Below, one piece after another: positions 38,801 to 50,200 of a stretch of 64,000 nucleotides of DNA. The stretch is taken from the NCBI GenBank assembly GCA_950295325.1, contig OX485803.1:52033554-52097553 (forward strand). Direction: 5' to 3'. The notes under the pieces are model-generated. The model saw only the letters and a program-made list of their open reading frames with translations, was not told where the DNA came from and searched no databases. How positions within the stretch are numbered: position 1 is the stretch's first letter; every line of letters begins with the position of its first letter. The stretch comes from Polytrichum commune (taxonomy: Eukaryota; Streptophyta; Polytrichopsida; Polytrichales; Polytrichaceae). A program made the position numbers and the translations under genes.

Positions 38801-39213
38801 CTCCCTCCGTTTCAAAATAAAAGTTACGTTTGGACATAAATTGCATTACAAAATAAAAGTTACATTTGGTGAAATTTCTCTCAAACTTCGCCAAATGAAG
38901 TGGAATGTTGTCAGAAATAATGTAAATGTTGTTGCTAATGAACTACCAAGTCAAATAACAGTCTACACTTGTTTAACAATTGATCTTTGGACTCGACGGG
39001 CGTCGATGCACATCAATGCGGGTTTATGTGTGAGATCAATCGGTGTCAATCGTTAATGACGGTGAATGAGCGTTACTATGGACACCCCTAGCTCGCCGGA
39101 AAGCGCTTAGTGAGAGCTATGCAATGCACGCAATTTTCGTGCTAAAAGTGCGAAAAATGACCTTAAGCCCACGGAATTTCTAAAACGTAACTTTCATTCT
39201 GCAACGGAGGGAG
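38801..39213. mobile_element. Stowaway-type (Tc1/mariner) MITE
   Basis: 413 bp beginning CTCCCTCCGTTTCAAAATAA and ending CGGAGGGAG, flanked by TA on both sides. This is the classical plant Stowaway terminal sequence. Internal AAAGTTACGTTTGGACAT repeats; no intact transposase. Inserted near the remnant of another foldback element (38751-38785). Confidence 0.92.
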
Positions 39214-39334
39214 TACAACCTAGGGATTGTCGTTTTGATCCCAAATAACACCTAAATTTGGGCTCAAAGACCTAGAACTAGTCTATTGTTAGATTAATAT
39301 GAATGAACAACTAACCATTAGTGAGGATATTCTA

Positions 39335-39786
39335 ACTAAGGTGAATGTTCACAACACCTACCTAGGGGGCACGGAGGGTAGGTGGTAAGGACAAACATGG
39401 GGAGGGCGAGGGTGAAAACACTGGACTACTATCATAGGCCCCGAGGATTACAATTTCAAAACATATTAAGACCTGAATCAAAATCAAAATTTTGAATTAG
39501 TCCAGAGAGTTTAAATTGGGAACGAATCAACCACCAATCTATCAGGGGGTATGGGTTCTTTACCCCTTCTATTTTCCTCTCAGCTCGGGTTAGGAAACAG
39601 AAACCCATTTCCTATGGTTGTTGATACATTTCCAGTTTGAGTCGTCTACACTAATGTAGGGCCTCTGACCTTGATTTAAATCCTCATATGTTTTGAAATT
39701 GTAATGCTCACGGCCTATGATAGTATGCAATGTTTTCACCCTCCCCCCTCCCCCTCGGTAGGTGTTGTGAATATTGAGCCTTAGTT
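39335..39786. mobile_element. Foldback element with CACAACACCTACC termini
   Basis: Left arm runs GTTCACAACACCTACC...GAGGGTGAAAACA...CTATCATAGGCC...ACAATTTCAAAACATAT; the right arm repeats the same words in inverted order, about 140 bp each. Ends at CCTTAGTT. A partial arm of the same family is at 38751-38785 (GCACCTACCAAGGGGGAGGG). Lies just upstream of the NAC leader region. Confidence 0.82.
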
Positions 39787-41089
39787 GTGGTGTTGGGCCA
39801 GTGCATTATTTACCACTTGTTACAAACCTCCCTCTCCTCACTTTACTTACCTTTCCGCTACTTCACTTTACCAGGCAGATTGTTGCCCTCCCGCCCGCCG
39901 GCCCACCACCGGCCCACCGCCAGCAGGCAGGCCGCATGAAATGAGAGGAAAAAGGAGGCAAAATGGAGGCTGATTTGTAGCTTCCGGGATCATGTCTGCT
40001 ACATACTTACCTACAAAGCTTAGACGCTGCATGGGTCACAATCCACCCGGTGCGTAGTAACATAACTTAGTGATGATGAGTGAGGAGGCGGAGCGGAGGG
40101 GAGGTGAGGTGAGGTGAATTCTTAAGAAACTGGTGCGAATTGCTAGCTGTAGCCACCCACCACCATCAGGCGACACAGCCCCCGAGATGCAGAAGAAGTA
40201 GCAGCAGCAGCGGCAGGCACTAATTTAGTGCAGATGATGCTGATGAGCAGCAGCAGCCCTGGCGCATCATACTTACCTTACACCCACCGATATTCCATGC
40301 TCGCGTGACGCTCCCCACCGCGGCCGACTGCCAAATAAAGAGCGCCTTTGACTTGCTGACTCTGCCCATATCCTCCTTCCCTCCCTCGCTCCTCCCTCTT
40401 TCCATCGCATCGCATCCCCTCACACCACCAACAATAACCACAACACCAACAACACCAACAAGTAATTATAAGACTAGTCAGTCCTTCCTTCCTTCCCTCA
40501 CAGCCTGCGGAGAGGGTATTTCTACGTCCCCTCCTTCCTCAAGACGCTTTCCTTTCGTGCATGCCTTTCGACTCCTGCTGCCCTCCCCCCCCCTTCTCTC
40601 TCTCTCACTCTCTCTCTCTCAACCTTCAAAAGCCCTTGCGCACTGCCGTCCCACCCCATTTGTTTCTTCTTCCTTCATACGGTGATGAGGCTTATGTGAC
40701 AGCATCACAATAATCTCACTCTGTGGTTCTGCGTTTCTCTCTCTTTCTCGCCTGCAGGGGCGATCGTCACTCACTACTTACGTACATGGTGCACTAGGAA
40801 TCCTCCGGAGGTTTTGGGCTGTATATGTGTGTTGGGGTGGGGATGAGACGATCCTCAGACTGTGAGACATAGACGGCCTGTCCCCGTGGTTTAAGTTGTG
40901 AGTGCATACATACACCTGGACTCACTGAACGGGCTGTCTGTCTGTGTCTGTGTTTGTGTGCATCCATCAGGCTGCGGCGTAGTAGTAACTTGGGTTTGGG
41001 TTGGGGTTAACATCATCTTTGTTGGCAGAGTGGTTGGGGTTAACATCGCTTAGGATTCGGGGTTAAGTGTGGTGGGTGATGATGCATCC

Positions 41090-41634
41090 CAGTTGTGTAA
41101 TGTTTTTGGGTTCATGACCACCAGCAAGACTGAACCTCGCAGATTGTATGTACCCGGCTGATCATGACGAGGCACATGAATCAAGCGAAAAGAATTAGCC
41201 TCTGCGAACGAACCCCCGAGACCGTCAGGTTGAGAGAGGGAGGGAGAGAGGGAGAGAGAGAGGGAGGGAGAGAGAGAGAGAGCTTAGAAGAGCGGCGGTT
41301 ACGGAATTGATCTTCAAAAGGGAGTAATGACGCTGCCTGCACAGATAGTTGGGTGACATTAATAATGAACAAGAGTTGGGGGGGGGGGGGGGGGGAGGGG
41401 AATAAACTTGTAGAACGGCATTATATGTTATAGTTCCTGAGCCTGCAGGTGTTTTCTTGTGGCGTACAGATGATGCACTAACTAATGCGCTTGCTCATCA
41501 TAATTTGGGGGCAAGAGTGGTGATGACAACAAGACTAAACCTCTCGGGTTTATTCATGGCTGATCATGATGGTCATGCATACGCGTCAGGCGGCTAGAAT
41601 TATTAGCCTCTGCGAAGCCCAACTCATCAGCTTG

Positions 41635-41669
<35 letters not shown>

Positions 41670-41885
41670 TTAGAGAGCGCAGTTACAAAAATTTCCGTAA
41701 GGGATCATTATTGAACAGGAGTTGGGGGGAGAGATATTGGAATGAAGTTGTAGGAGTCTAGCATATTCTAATACTTGTTCCTGAACCTGCCGCAGGTGTT
41801 TAGGCAGCTTGTGGCTTACACTATCATGTGTTTAAATATGGCACTTGCTCATCATGATTTGGGTGTAAAGAGTGGTGATCAAGTG
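41090..41885. repeat. Degenerate tandem duplication (about 400-bp and 350-bp units) upstream of NAC
   Basis: Two head-to-tail copies. The first starts near 41122 (AGCAAGACTGAACCTC) and the second near 41527 (ACAAGACTAAACCTC). Both contain GGCTGATCATGA, TTAGCCTCTGCGAA, a GA-dinucleotide tract, GAACARGAGTTGGG and CCTGAGCC/CCTGAACC in the same order. The unit end (GCTTGCTCATCAT...GAGTGGTGAT) recurs at about 41489 and 41846. The GA tracts differ in length between copies. Confidence 0.8.
41221..41282. repeat. (GA)n/GGGA tract in first upstream duplication unit
   Basis: Imperfect GA/GGGA purine tract; the second unit has its counterpart at 41637-41668. A G-run of about 18 is at 41378-41395. Confidence 0.9.
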
Positions 41886-41985
41886 CATGTGAAAATATAT
41901 ATATGTCGCAGTAAGTATATATGTTGATGTTGTTGCTTGTGGTGGTGCAGAGGGTAGAAATAAGTGAATAGGGAAGGAAAGCAAG

Positions 41986-44413
41986 ATGAGCCAACTGACG
42001 GCCGCCCGAGTTCCAGTGGGTTTTAGATTTCACCCCACTGATGAAGAATTGGTGGGTTACTACCTCCCCAAGAAAGTCGGTGCAATCAAGATTGATTTGG
42101 ACCTCATCCGCGACTTGGATCTATACAAGCTTGAGCCATGGGACCTGCAAGGTCAGCAACCGAAACTCTTCCTTGCAAAACAGTACATGCATCCAGGATC
42201 ATCATGTGTAGGCTATTCTGCAGATCATCCGGACAGACCCCCCCCCCAAAAAGAGTATTATAATCCATACCTGCAAGATGACGGAACTTGAAAATTTACA
42301 TGAATGATGACGATGATGATGATGATAGAACCAGCCGCATGCTTAAAATCCAAAAGCTCGGCTAGGATTCAGTAGACTTGGGCACATGAAATCCTGTCGA
42401 ATTATTTTTGAGTGATCAATGATCATCCCAGTACTACTGCAGGCATTCTCCTAGTTGGTTCAAAACACCCTCAGAAACCGAAAGGTAGGATTTCATTGTG
42501 TTAACGATCGGACTTGCACATTGCCTGTGGACATGTATTGCAACTTATAATAGGCACCATGAGCCCAATTGGTTCGTTGTGATCGGTTGTTAGGCTTGCA
42601 GGATTTCCACTAACGAGTTGGATTGTATGAACGACGTCACAGAGCTGTGCAAGATTCAAGCGGACACAAATGAGAAGCAAACGGACTACTACTTCTTCAG
42701 CCGGAAGGACAAGAAGTACCCGACTGGCAATCGCGCCAATCGGGCTACTACCAAAGGGTTTTGGAAAGCCACAGGGCGTGACAAACCCATCTACACCAAA
42801 CTGCAGACCTTGATTGGCATGCGTAAGACGCTCGTTTTCTACGAAGGCCGTGCCCCCCACGGCGTCAAGACGGACTGGATCATGCACGAGTTTCGCCTTG
42901 ACGATGGCCCTGGTCGACCGGCTCATGTAAGACTTGATCCCCTCCTCTCCTCTCCTCTCCTCACATCCCACCAATTCATTCTCTCTTCGGTGCATGCCTG
43001 CCCTCTTAATCACATAACCCAAGTAGCAACAATATTACAGACCCTTATTGTTATAAGTTAACTCCACGTAAAAAAAAACCCCAAGTGGCAAAGATCCCAC
43101 AGGCACGCTTATAAACCCACATCATAACTCAAGTAGCCAAAAGCCCACAAGCACTTATAAGTTAACCCACATCGAAACCGAAACCCAAGTAGCTAGAATC
43201 CCGCAGTCTCTTACACGTTTACTCACATAAAACCCAAGTAGCAACAATCCCACAGGCACTTGTAAGTTAAATCGCATAGGATCCAAGTAGCAAGAATCCC
43301 ACATGCACTCATAAGTTAACTCATAAAATCCAAGTAGCAAGAATCTTACAGGTACTTATAAGTTAACTCATGTAAAATCCAAGTAGCAAGAATCCCGCAG
43401 GAACTTATATGTTGCTAACCCACATAAATGCCGAGTAGCAAGATCTCACAGGCCTTACACGTTAACCTACATAGAACCCAAGTAGTCACTTATACGTTAA
43501 CCCGCTTAAATGCCATATAGCCTCAAGGTTTCAGAGGCTGTACCGAATGGGTGAACTCCAACCTATCTTACAATAAGGCTTGCATCATGAGAAGTAGAGG
43601 CGGCGATGATGAGAGGACTGTTGGTTTTGGAATTGCTTGGTGTTTGTTGCATGTCTGATAAATAATTCATGCTTCGGCGGTTTCCAGGAGGACGGTGGCT
43701 GGGTGGTGTGCCGAGTGTTCAAGAAGAACAAGAATTTCAAGATGAAGATGCAAGAGAGGGCATGCTCATTCGAGGAGCAGATAGGTCTGTTGCCGGAGAT
43801 GAGTTCGCCTGACATCCTTTCAGGAGGCGGTGGCAGCCATCAACATCATCATCATCATCACAACAACAACAACAACAACAGCAGCAGCAGCAGAAGCTAC
43901 ACATTCCCCAACAATCATCATCACTACGGCGTCAAACAGGAAGTGATTAATCTGGACGAGTATAACCCCTGCGGCCACGGCCAGTACTTCAATTCTCTCG
44001 CACAGCTTGGCATGAACAAGCTTGCATCTACAGAGCGCCATTCTATGCCGTCCGCCTCCGAGTGCCGGTCCCTCATCATCAAGAAAGACGACTACTTGGT
44101 CGACCCTTACCCCGAAAACTCATTGAGTGTGTTGGAGGAGCCGCAGAGCAGCGTAAACAACAACATCAATAACAATGAGGAGGCTATCTCGGGGCTGGAG
44201 AATTTGGACTGGAATGCTCTATACGAGGCTCCTGGGAAAGAGTTTCGGTCAAGTACTGCACAGCTTATTATACCCGGCACTACTGCTACTGCGAAGAGTG
44301 AGCCGTTGGTGGGGGGTGACATGAGCATCCTATTGCAGCTCAAGAGGCAAAACTCGGACATTCTCTCTTCGTTGGACCTTTGGAACTACACTCAGGTGGC
44401 CCAGCAGAAGTAG
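41986..44413 (+). CDS. NAC-domain transcription factor, VND/NST/SMB-like; three coding exons
   Basis: Predicted nuclear DNA-binding transcription factor of 391 residues. Exons are 41986-42151, 42643-42926 and 43688-44413; all introns are GT-AG and the phases (1, then 0) join cleanly to 1,176 nt. NAC subdomain A is residues 12-27 (GFRFHP, DEEL). Residues 36-55 carry the IDLD...[11 protein letters not shown] signature typical of the VND/NST/SMB clade. Subdomain C/D is KDKKYPTG (77-84) and WKATGRDK (96-103). Then come [10 protein letters not shown] (113-122), DWIMHE (133-138) and [10 protein letters not shown] (154-163). Intron 1 lies exactly after EPWDLQ, as is usual in the family. The C-terminal half has His, Asn and Ser runs (about 197-222) and ends in an acidic/aromatic LDLWNY-type motif, a likely activation region. 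In this clade such proteins switch on secondary-wall, water-conducting-cell or root-cap programmes; that role is inferred. The loop before YYFF is about three residues longer than in typical VND proteins. Clade assignment is moderate; the NAC call is near certain. Confidence 0.93.
43010..43525. repeat. Minisatellite (about 50-bp unit) in NAC intron 2
   Basis: Around ten imperfect units, each with the core CCAAGTAGCAAGAATCCC, then ACAGGCACTTATAAGTTAAC and a CACATAAAA-like spacer. The array fills most of the 761-bp intron between exons 2 and 3. Unit lengths vary from about 45 to 58 bp and no unit is perfectly conserved, so the array is old or evolving fast. Confidence 0.85.
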
Positions 44414-45309
44414 AAAATTAAGCGAGGCAAAATGCATGCATCAGTAGATCAGATCGTTGCATCCGTCACTCATTCATCATCAACCACATTGTACACAGAA
44501 AACATCATCAACAAGGGGGGTTTGGGTCAGGGAGAAGTGCAATAGGGAGTTCCAGGAATGCAGCCACCGAAGCTCATCATGTATAGGGAGGGCAACAAAT
44601 AATGTGTACATGGAAGGCTCGAGTCTCACGAGCTCGGGAAAAACAGAGTGGATTTGTACATATAGACTGCAGACAACCCAAAAGCTAGCGCAGGATCACT
44701 GGATGTACTGGCATCACAGAATTCCATGACGCATTTGCATGACAACATTGGTTTCCACAGGAGGAAGATCGACATCGCAACCCGAAACGGTGCAGACTGC
44801 AAATGATCCAACAAATGGCACACACCAAAACCCATCATCTCCTTGCTCATAGGAAACAACAACCACCAACAGACAGACCAGAGTAAATGACCGCAGATTT
44901 AACAAAGTTCTTCATAATTGCATGCGTGTTGTGTTTGATCTTACAAATGGATGGCCCTCAGCCTCCTGATAAAGTGGGCGGGCTGATCCTCAACCCTTGC
45001 ATCATGGTCAGGGTGAATGAATGAATGACTGACCCCACGGCTAAAACTTTTAGTGGGGAAAAATAGCAGCGCTTTAAGGTTAGTTAGCCAAGTTTTACAG
45101 AATACTAGACTGTTGATAGACATTGTATACAAATTTATATTCCTCGTGAGTCTGCGAGGAAAGGTTTACTACCATAGCAGGAGCCACACATTGTGGAGAA
45201 ACCATATACTTCCTTCTTGTATCATACTCTGATTTGCACTTATAAAATGGATACAAGAGCATTTGATGATGCGTTTCATACGATCCCCCATCTTGCTATG
45301 TTGCACCGC
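44414..45309. other. Convergent intergenic/3'-UTR interval
   Basis: Between the NAC stop codon and the LRRCC1-like stop codon. It should contain both 3' UTRs and both polyadenylation sites. I see no canonical AATAAA on either strand at the expected distance and no further gene. The two transcripts could overlap here. Confidence 0.5.
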
Positions 45310-47185
45310 CTATGTTGCAGTGTCTCGCAGCTCTTCCAACAGTTTCCCCAGTTGATTGACCTGAGAGGTTGCAAAAAAAGAAAAGAAAAAGAAAAAAGAG
45401 GTTTATGTTGCAAGTATGACATCAGAGACTTGATTTGGTTTCCTGTATTTGTTTCTCTGGCAGTTTACAAAACTGTGGTATGTCAAGCAGGGATCAGCTC
45501 AGATGGTTGTTGAGTTATAAGAACACTTGTTGTCTTCTGGTGTCTGTCAATTCTGAGCATCAGTCTTCGAGGTGCCAGTCTATTTATCAAAGTGCAGGGT
45601 TTGAATATTTTTGAGGTTGTTTTTTTTTGTTTTTTTTTTCCCTGCATTTATAAGCACATGACTGACATTCTAGTTGTACATAAAGAAGGGCTTGAATTAA
45701 AGGCACGAGGTGCTTCACTAAGACTACATGCAACATGTAGACTCTCTGTGCAAGGAGATAAGCTACAAGAGGGAGAAGTTTGATATGGACCTTGGCAGTG
45801 GAGACTGCCTTCTGCCTCTCCAAGGTCAAAATACGGGAGTGCATTTGGGCTTCGACCTCCAGCACTTTCATGTTCAATTCTGCAATCAGGGCGTCCTTCT
45901 CCTCCAACGCAGCATTTGTCTTCTTTTCTTGAGTCTGTCCGAAAACATGGTCATACTTTTGTGAGCATCTTCTTGGCATACATTCACTATCCTTCGGTCC
46001 AGTTTTTCAAAAATGCCCATATTGTACATAGACCAGATGTAGACAAAGGATGTCTGTCACAGCTAATTGTTGGTTCCAAATTCTAAGTAAAATCCAGTCC
46101 CAAGTTTTGCTTGTATTGGGAATAGCTCATTTGGCGATTGCCATGATCAAGTTATTTGGACAAGGCTTTAGAAAACTCTACGAGCTGATGTGATGGAGAA
46201 CCGCAGGGATCTTGTGCATCTCATGACCTTACGACCAATGAAGACCCGCAAAAACTCGATCAAAGTAATCTGAAGTAGAAAGCATGAAAGCTTTCTCATT
46301 GTGCTGTTTAGCGACTTACTAAACACCGTACACAAAACTGAAATAAAAAGAAAGAACGAGTAAATTCAGGAATACACTGCAAACCTTGAAGGAAAATGAA
46401 GGCGAAGGAACTATCAACTCCCCTTTCTGTTGCTTTCTCTACATGGCTTGATACTGAATCAAACGCTTTCACTTGTGACTTTGCGACTGAGATTCTGAGA
46501 AGAGAGTGTTCATTATGTTTACTGTGTCTGAAGCCAATGTTTGTTTGGTGTGACTTCCATTACAGGATGTTGATCTCCCTTCACTTTCATGTATGACAGA
46601 TCATGATGAGGATGGAGTGCAATTTCTGGCATTGTAATGCAAAGTACCATGTGCTTAACTACGTACACTGCCCCCCAGGACACCTTTTACCACAGAACTG
46701 ACCATCTCACAACTTGAGGTGCCCGCCCCTGACATGAAGGATACAAAAGAAATTAAATTGTTTGCTTTCGGTGACTATGGTCACTGCCTTTCTTAAAAAT
46801 CAATTAGTGAATCAATCAATTAATCTAACCTCCATAAATTTGGCTGTTTTCTCAGATTGAGCTCGCAGTGTAGCCTCAGCTGCCGATTCTGCTTCAGCCA
46901 TTTTCTGTCATGCACAAACCCATGGAGCCAATGTTCACCTCCTGACTGACGTGGGACCACTGAATGATGAGAAGTAGACTAAAATAAAATACAGTTGGAA
47001 TCTGATCTCTGATATTATTATTGTGGTGGTGCAGATATTAGTCTGCAGGTTCATGTGAGAGAGGTAAGGAAATGTTCTTGGTGAGACTCTTCTTTTATAG
47101 CTTGAGGAACTGTAAAGAATCCACGACATCATCTGCTATACTTAACAACTTTCAGAAGGGGTATTACAAGTTCCAAAGTAAGAGA

Positions 47186-47216
<31 letters not shown>

Positions 47217-50200
47217 CCTTCTGAAGAGCTTTGAGCTCCTCTAAAGCCTGATCTCGTTGAACCACAACGTTTCTCTCTTTGCCTTCATACAGGCTCTTCA
47301 CACGGCTGATCTCTTCCTCCACATACCTGCCATCCCAGCGCCTCTCCCATCATCATGAATATGATGAAGATTATATTGAAAAGTATTCTCTGACAATTGA
47401 AACGCTTAAATTCCTTGCCAACAAACATACAAGGCCCGGGCTGGCAATTCTCCCCTTTCTAATTCACTTCGTATACTTCTGATGTGTTGATGATTTGTTA
47501 TGTCCCAAAGAGAGGCAACATGTTTGGAAACATGGCATCGAGAGGAATCCATTGATACAATTGTGTCTAGATTAGAGTAAGTTTGCACTTCCATATTTGT
47601 CATGTTTAGATTTATTTTATTTTTTTCATCAAAAACATGGGTCACCATCCAAGGTACTATTGAGTTTCACTTTTGATAAGTTTTTAGTCTTACATCATTT
47701 TATAATGTGAAAGTGGCTCCAACATAATGCTTCTTAAGAATGGTTTAGCATTTCCAAAGTAAGTTTTAAAAAACAAAGAGAGGGGCAACTCTCTGGGAGG
47801 CACAAAATGGAATTGGACAACCCTCCTCTCCTAGAGATATGAGGATTTGATCCTTCTTATTAGGGCTCAATTTAGGAACACATCACTATGGGGATCGTGT
47901 GGTCTTACCATAGTTTGGTACCCAACCACTAGATGGTTACAAAAGATGTGGATATGGATTTAGAATTTACTGCCTTCATGATAGATCACCGAATCATCTT
48001 GTGACCAGGAAGCAAGGTCCAAACTGTGGTACTACCACATGTTCCCGTAGTGCTTGTCACTCGAGTGCCACTTGGGAGCTCCTTGGGAGATCAAACTAAT
48101 GAGGTAGGTAATGGCCTAGGGGATGGATTCTTTATTGGAAACCTAAATGACATGCGTGGGTCACTATGAAATTAAACCCCCTATACACAAGAATTTCATA
48201 GAGAAAAACAAAAGTATACATTCTAACAGCATGCTAGAAAATTGGCTCATATATTTATACTAATATTTTCAATATCATGTAATAAATGCCTCCGCTACAT
48301 ATACAAAATATAGATCATGAATTAAATAGGCCTTATTACATATGGAATCCACTTTCACTTTCCAATGAGAAAGTCATATGAATTGTTTTTTCATTCATAG
48401 CATGTAATTCAAGAATTGCATCAAATTGTCAAAAAAGACAAGAACACAATAACTTAAACATAATCCAAAGAGCGAAACTCAAGGGAGCCCATGATGAGCA
48501 CTTCAAGAGCCTTCAATTTGTAAAAACCTAAAACCCAAATGCAAATCATAACAAGAACGGACATGGTAGTCATTAAGGACTACTACCACATGACAAACAC
48601 AAATTGGATGAAGTTAACACATCTATAGTCAAACCTTAGGGCCCTCTATTGTACATCTACCTTTACGTGCAAAAGATAAATCAATGGGCATTTTAAATGT
48701 ACAAACTAAAGAAAAAGAATACCTCTCCCTTTTGTATACTATGTATACTAATGCCTCAAATAATAACTCCTTCCTACATTCACATTAGCACATACATGGT
48801 ATGAAGAGTCCACCCCTGGGAGTAATGGTGGCCATAATGCTTTTGCATACTCCATTGGGATTTCTTCAAATACATGTAAATATGTACATACAATTTTGAT
48901 TTTTTTAGTTTAATTTTTTTTTTTTCCAGCCTGCCATGTCTAGCCGATGCCATAATTGATGTGATGGTCAATCGCTTGGTCGACTATCACATCTATTATG
49001 ACACCCATGCCATGGACATAGGTTCCGAAGAAGCAAGTGTACTAGCATCAACCTATGTGAGCCTTGTCCTAGTGCACATAAATTGCAGCAATACGATTCA
49101 TGTGATGTGTCCAGTAAAAACCTACCCCCTATAGGTTTATGGTTGATTCATCCCAACATAATCCCGTTTTCTCATGAAATCCAGTTAGGAGTTTCTCATG
49201 CTAAATTTTGTGGCCAATTCATGCTAAATTCTCATGCTAAGGGGAAAAAATTCTCTAAGCCATAAGGAATTGCCAACATGTTTACTCTCAACTGACATGA
49301 TTAGCATGGATCCGTGGCCCTTGGACACTGCCTCTGTGCAATGTGTTCTTTGTACTAGACAATATACACAATACCACTGAGAGAGATTATATGTGGGACT
49401 AGTCACTGAACTCTGTACTCGAGTTTCAAAGGAACGACCGCCCTGGTGGCCAAGCATACACCTCTTATTCTTCCATGAGGGATCCCAGTTAGTAAAAGGT
49501 GATATGCAATAACCCATCTTATAATTATTATAACACAATGCAATATTGAGCCACGACAATCCGGTGAATGAAAGTTTAGGAGTGATGACCTGAGCATGGA
49601 ATCCACATCATTAACTTTCTGTTGGAGAGCTTTGCATGCATTCTCTGCTGCAGTTTTTGCGCCTTTCACAATCTTGAGTTCCATCGCCATATCAGAAATA
49701 ATAGCCTCTTGGTCTGTCAGCTCACTTTGCAGTGCATGATTCTGCAATACAGGATGCATGATATATCTTCATATTAAGAGGACGCGATTAACGTATAGGA
49801 GGAGGACAAAGCAAGGAGCTCACCATCCAAAAGTGATAATTCGGTGATAAGTAAATCGTAACATTACTCAGCGATGTGGGCCTTTGGAACATAACATGCG
49901 GATGTCGGGAGCTCAGTTAAAATCTAAGTCTCTTTGCACAACTTTCCGAGCATCTGACTGTTGTATTCCAAGGGTCCATTGAATGAGCACTAAGTACTGA
50001 GTAGTGTTATGATGGGAGCTTTATAGGAAGAGGACAAAATCATTAAAAATAACTCAGGTGATGCTTGTAGTCTATTAGTTTGGACCAAAGCTTTAAAAGA
50101 TGTAGAGGAGAGGAGGCCTTCGGCTACGAGAAAGTCATGGACAACTTCGTTGTGCATTGGAAAGCCAATAATTCCCTCTTTTTTCGGGTAGATTAGTTGT

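Larger units (their letters stand above)
40280..41985 (+). promoter_or_regulatory. Upstream and probable 5' leader region of the NAC gene
   Basis: This stretch is GC- and pyrimidine-richer than the transposon-filled DNA to its left. It contains CT runs (about 40370-40410 and 40590-40625), GA runs and a degenerate tandem duplication. A pyrimidine/GT-rich tract ending in AG at about 41950, 36 bases before the NAC ATG, could be the acceptor of a 5'-UTR intron. No TATA box could be assigned with confidence and no coding exon is visible. The extent of promoter versus leader is inferred; transcript data would decide it. Confidence 0.35.

Noticed and set aside
40305-40685. 126-codon open frame rich in Ser, Pro and Leu
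   Set aside because: Produced by pyrimidine-rich microsatellite-like sequence; no domain, and better explained as leader/promoter of the NAC gene.
42152-42291. Read-through of NAC exon 1 to a stop at 42291
   Set aside because: Joining at the GT at 42152 to the AG before 42643 restores the NAC domain in frame; the read-through tail has no similarity to the family.
42594-42642. Longer NAC exon 2 starting upstream (acceptor near 42593 or 42601)
   Set aside because: Phases do not fit exon 1; only the CACAG acceptor at 42642 gives the expected Glu after EPWDLQ.
43010-43525. CRISPR-like spaced repeat
   Set aside because: Units are contiguous and imperfect with similar spacers, in a plant intron; it is a minisatellite.
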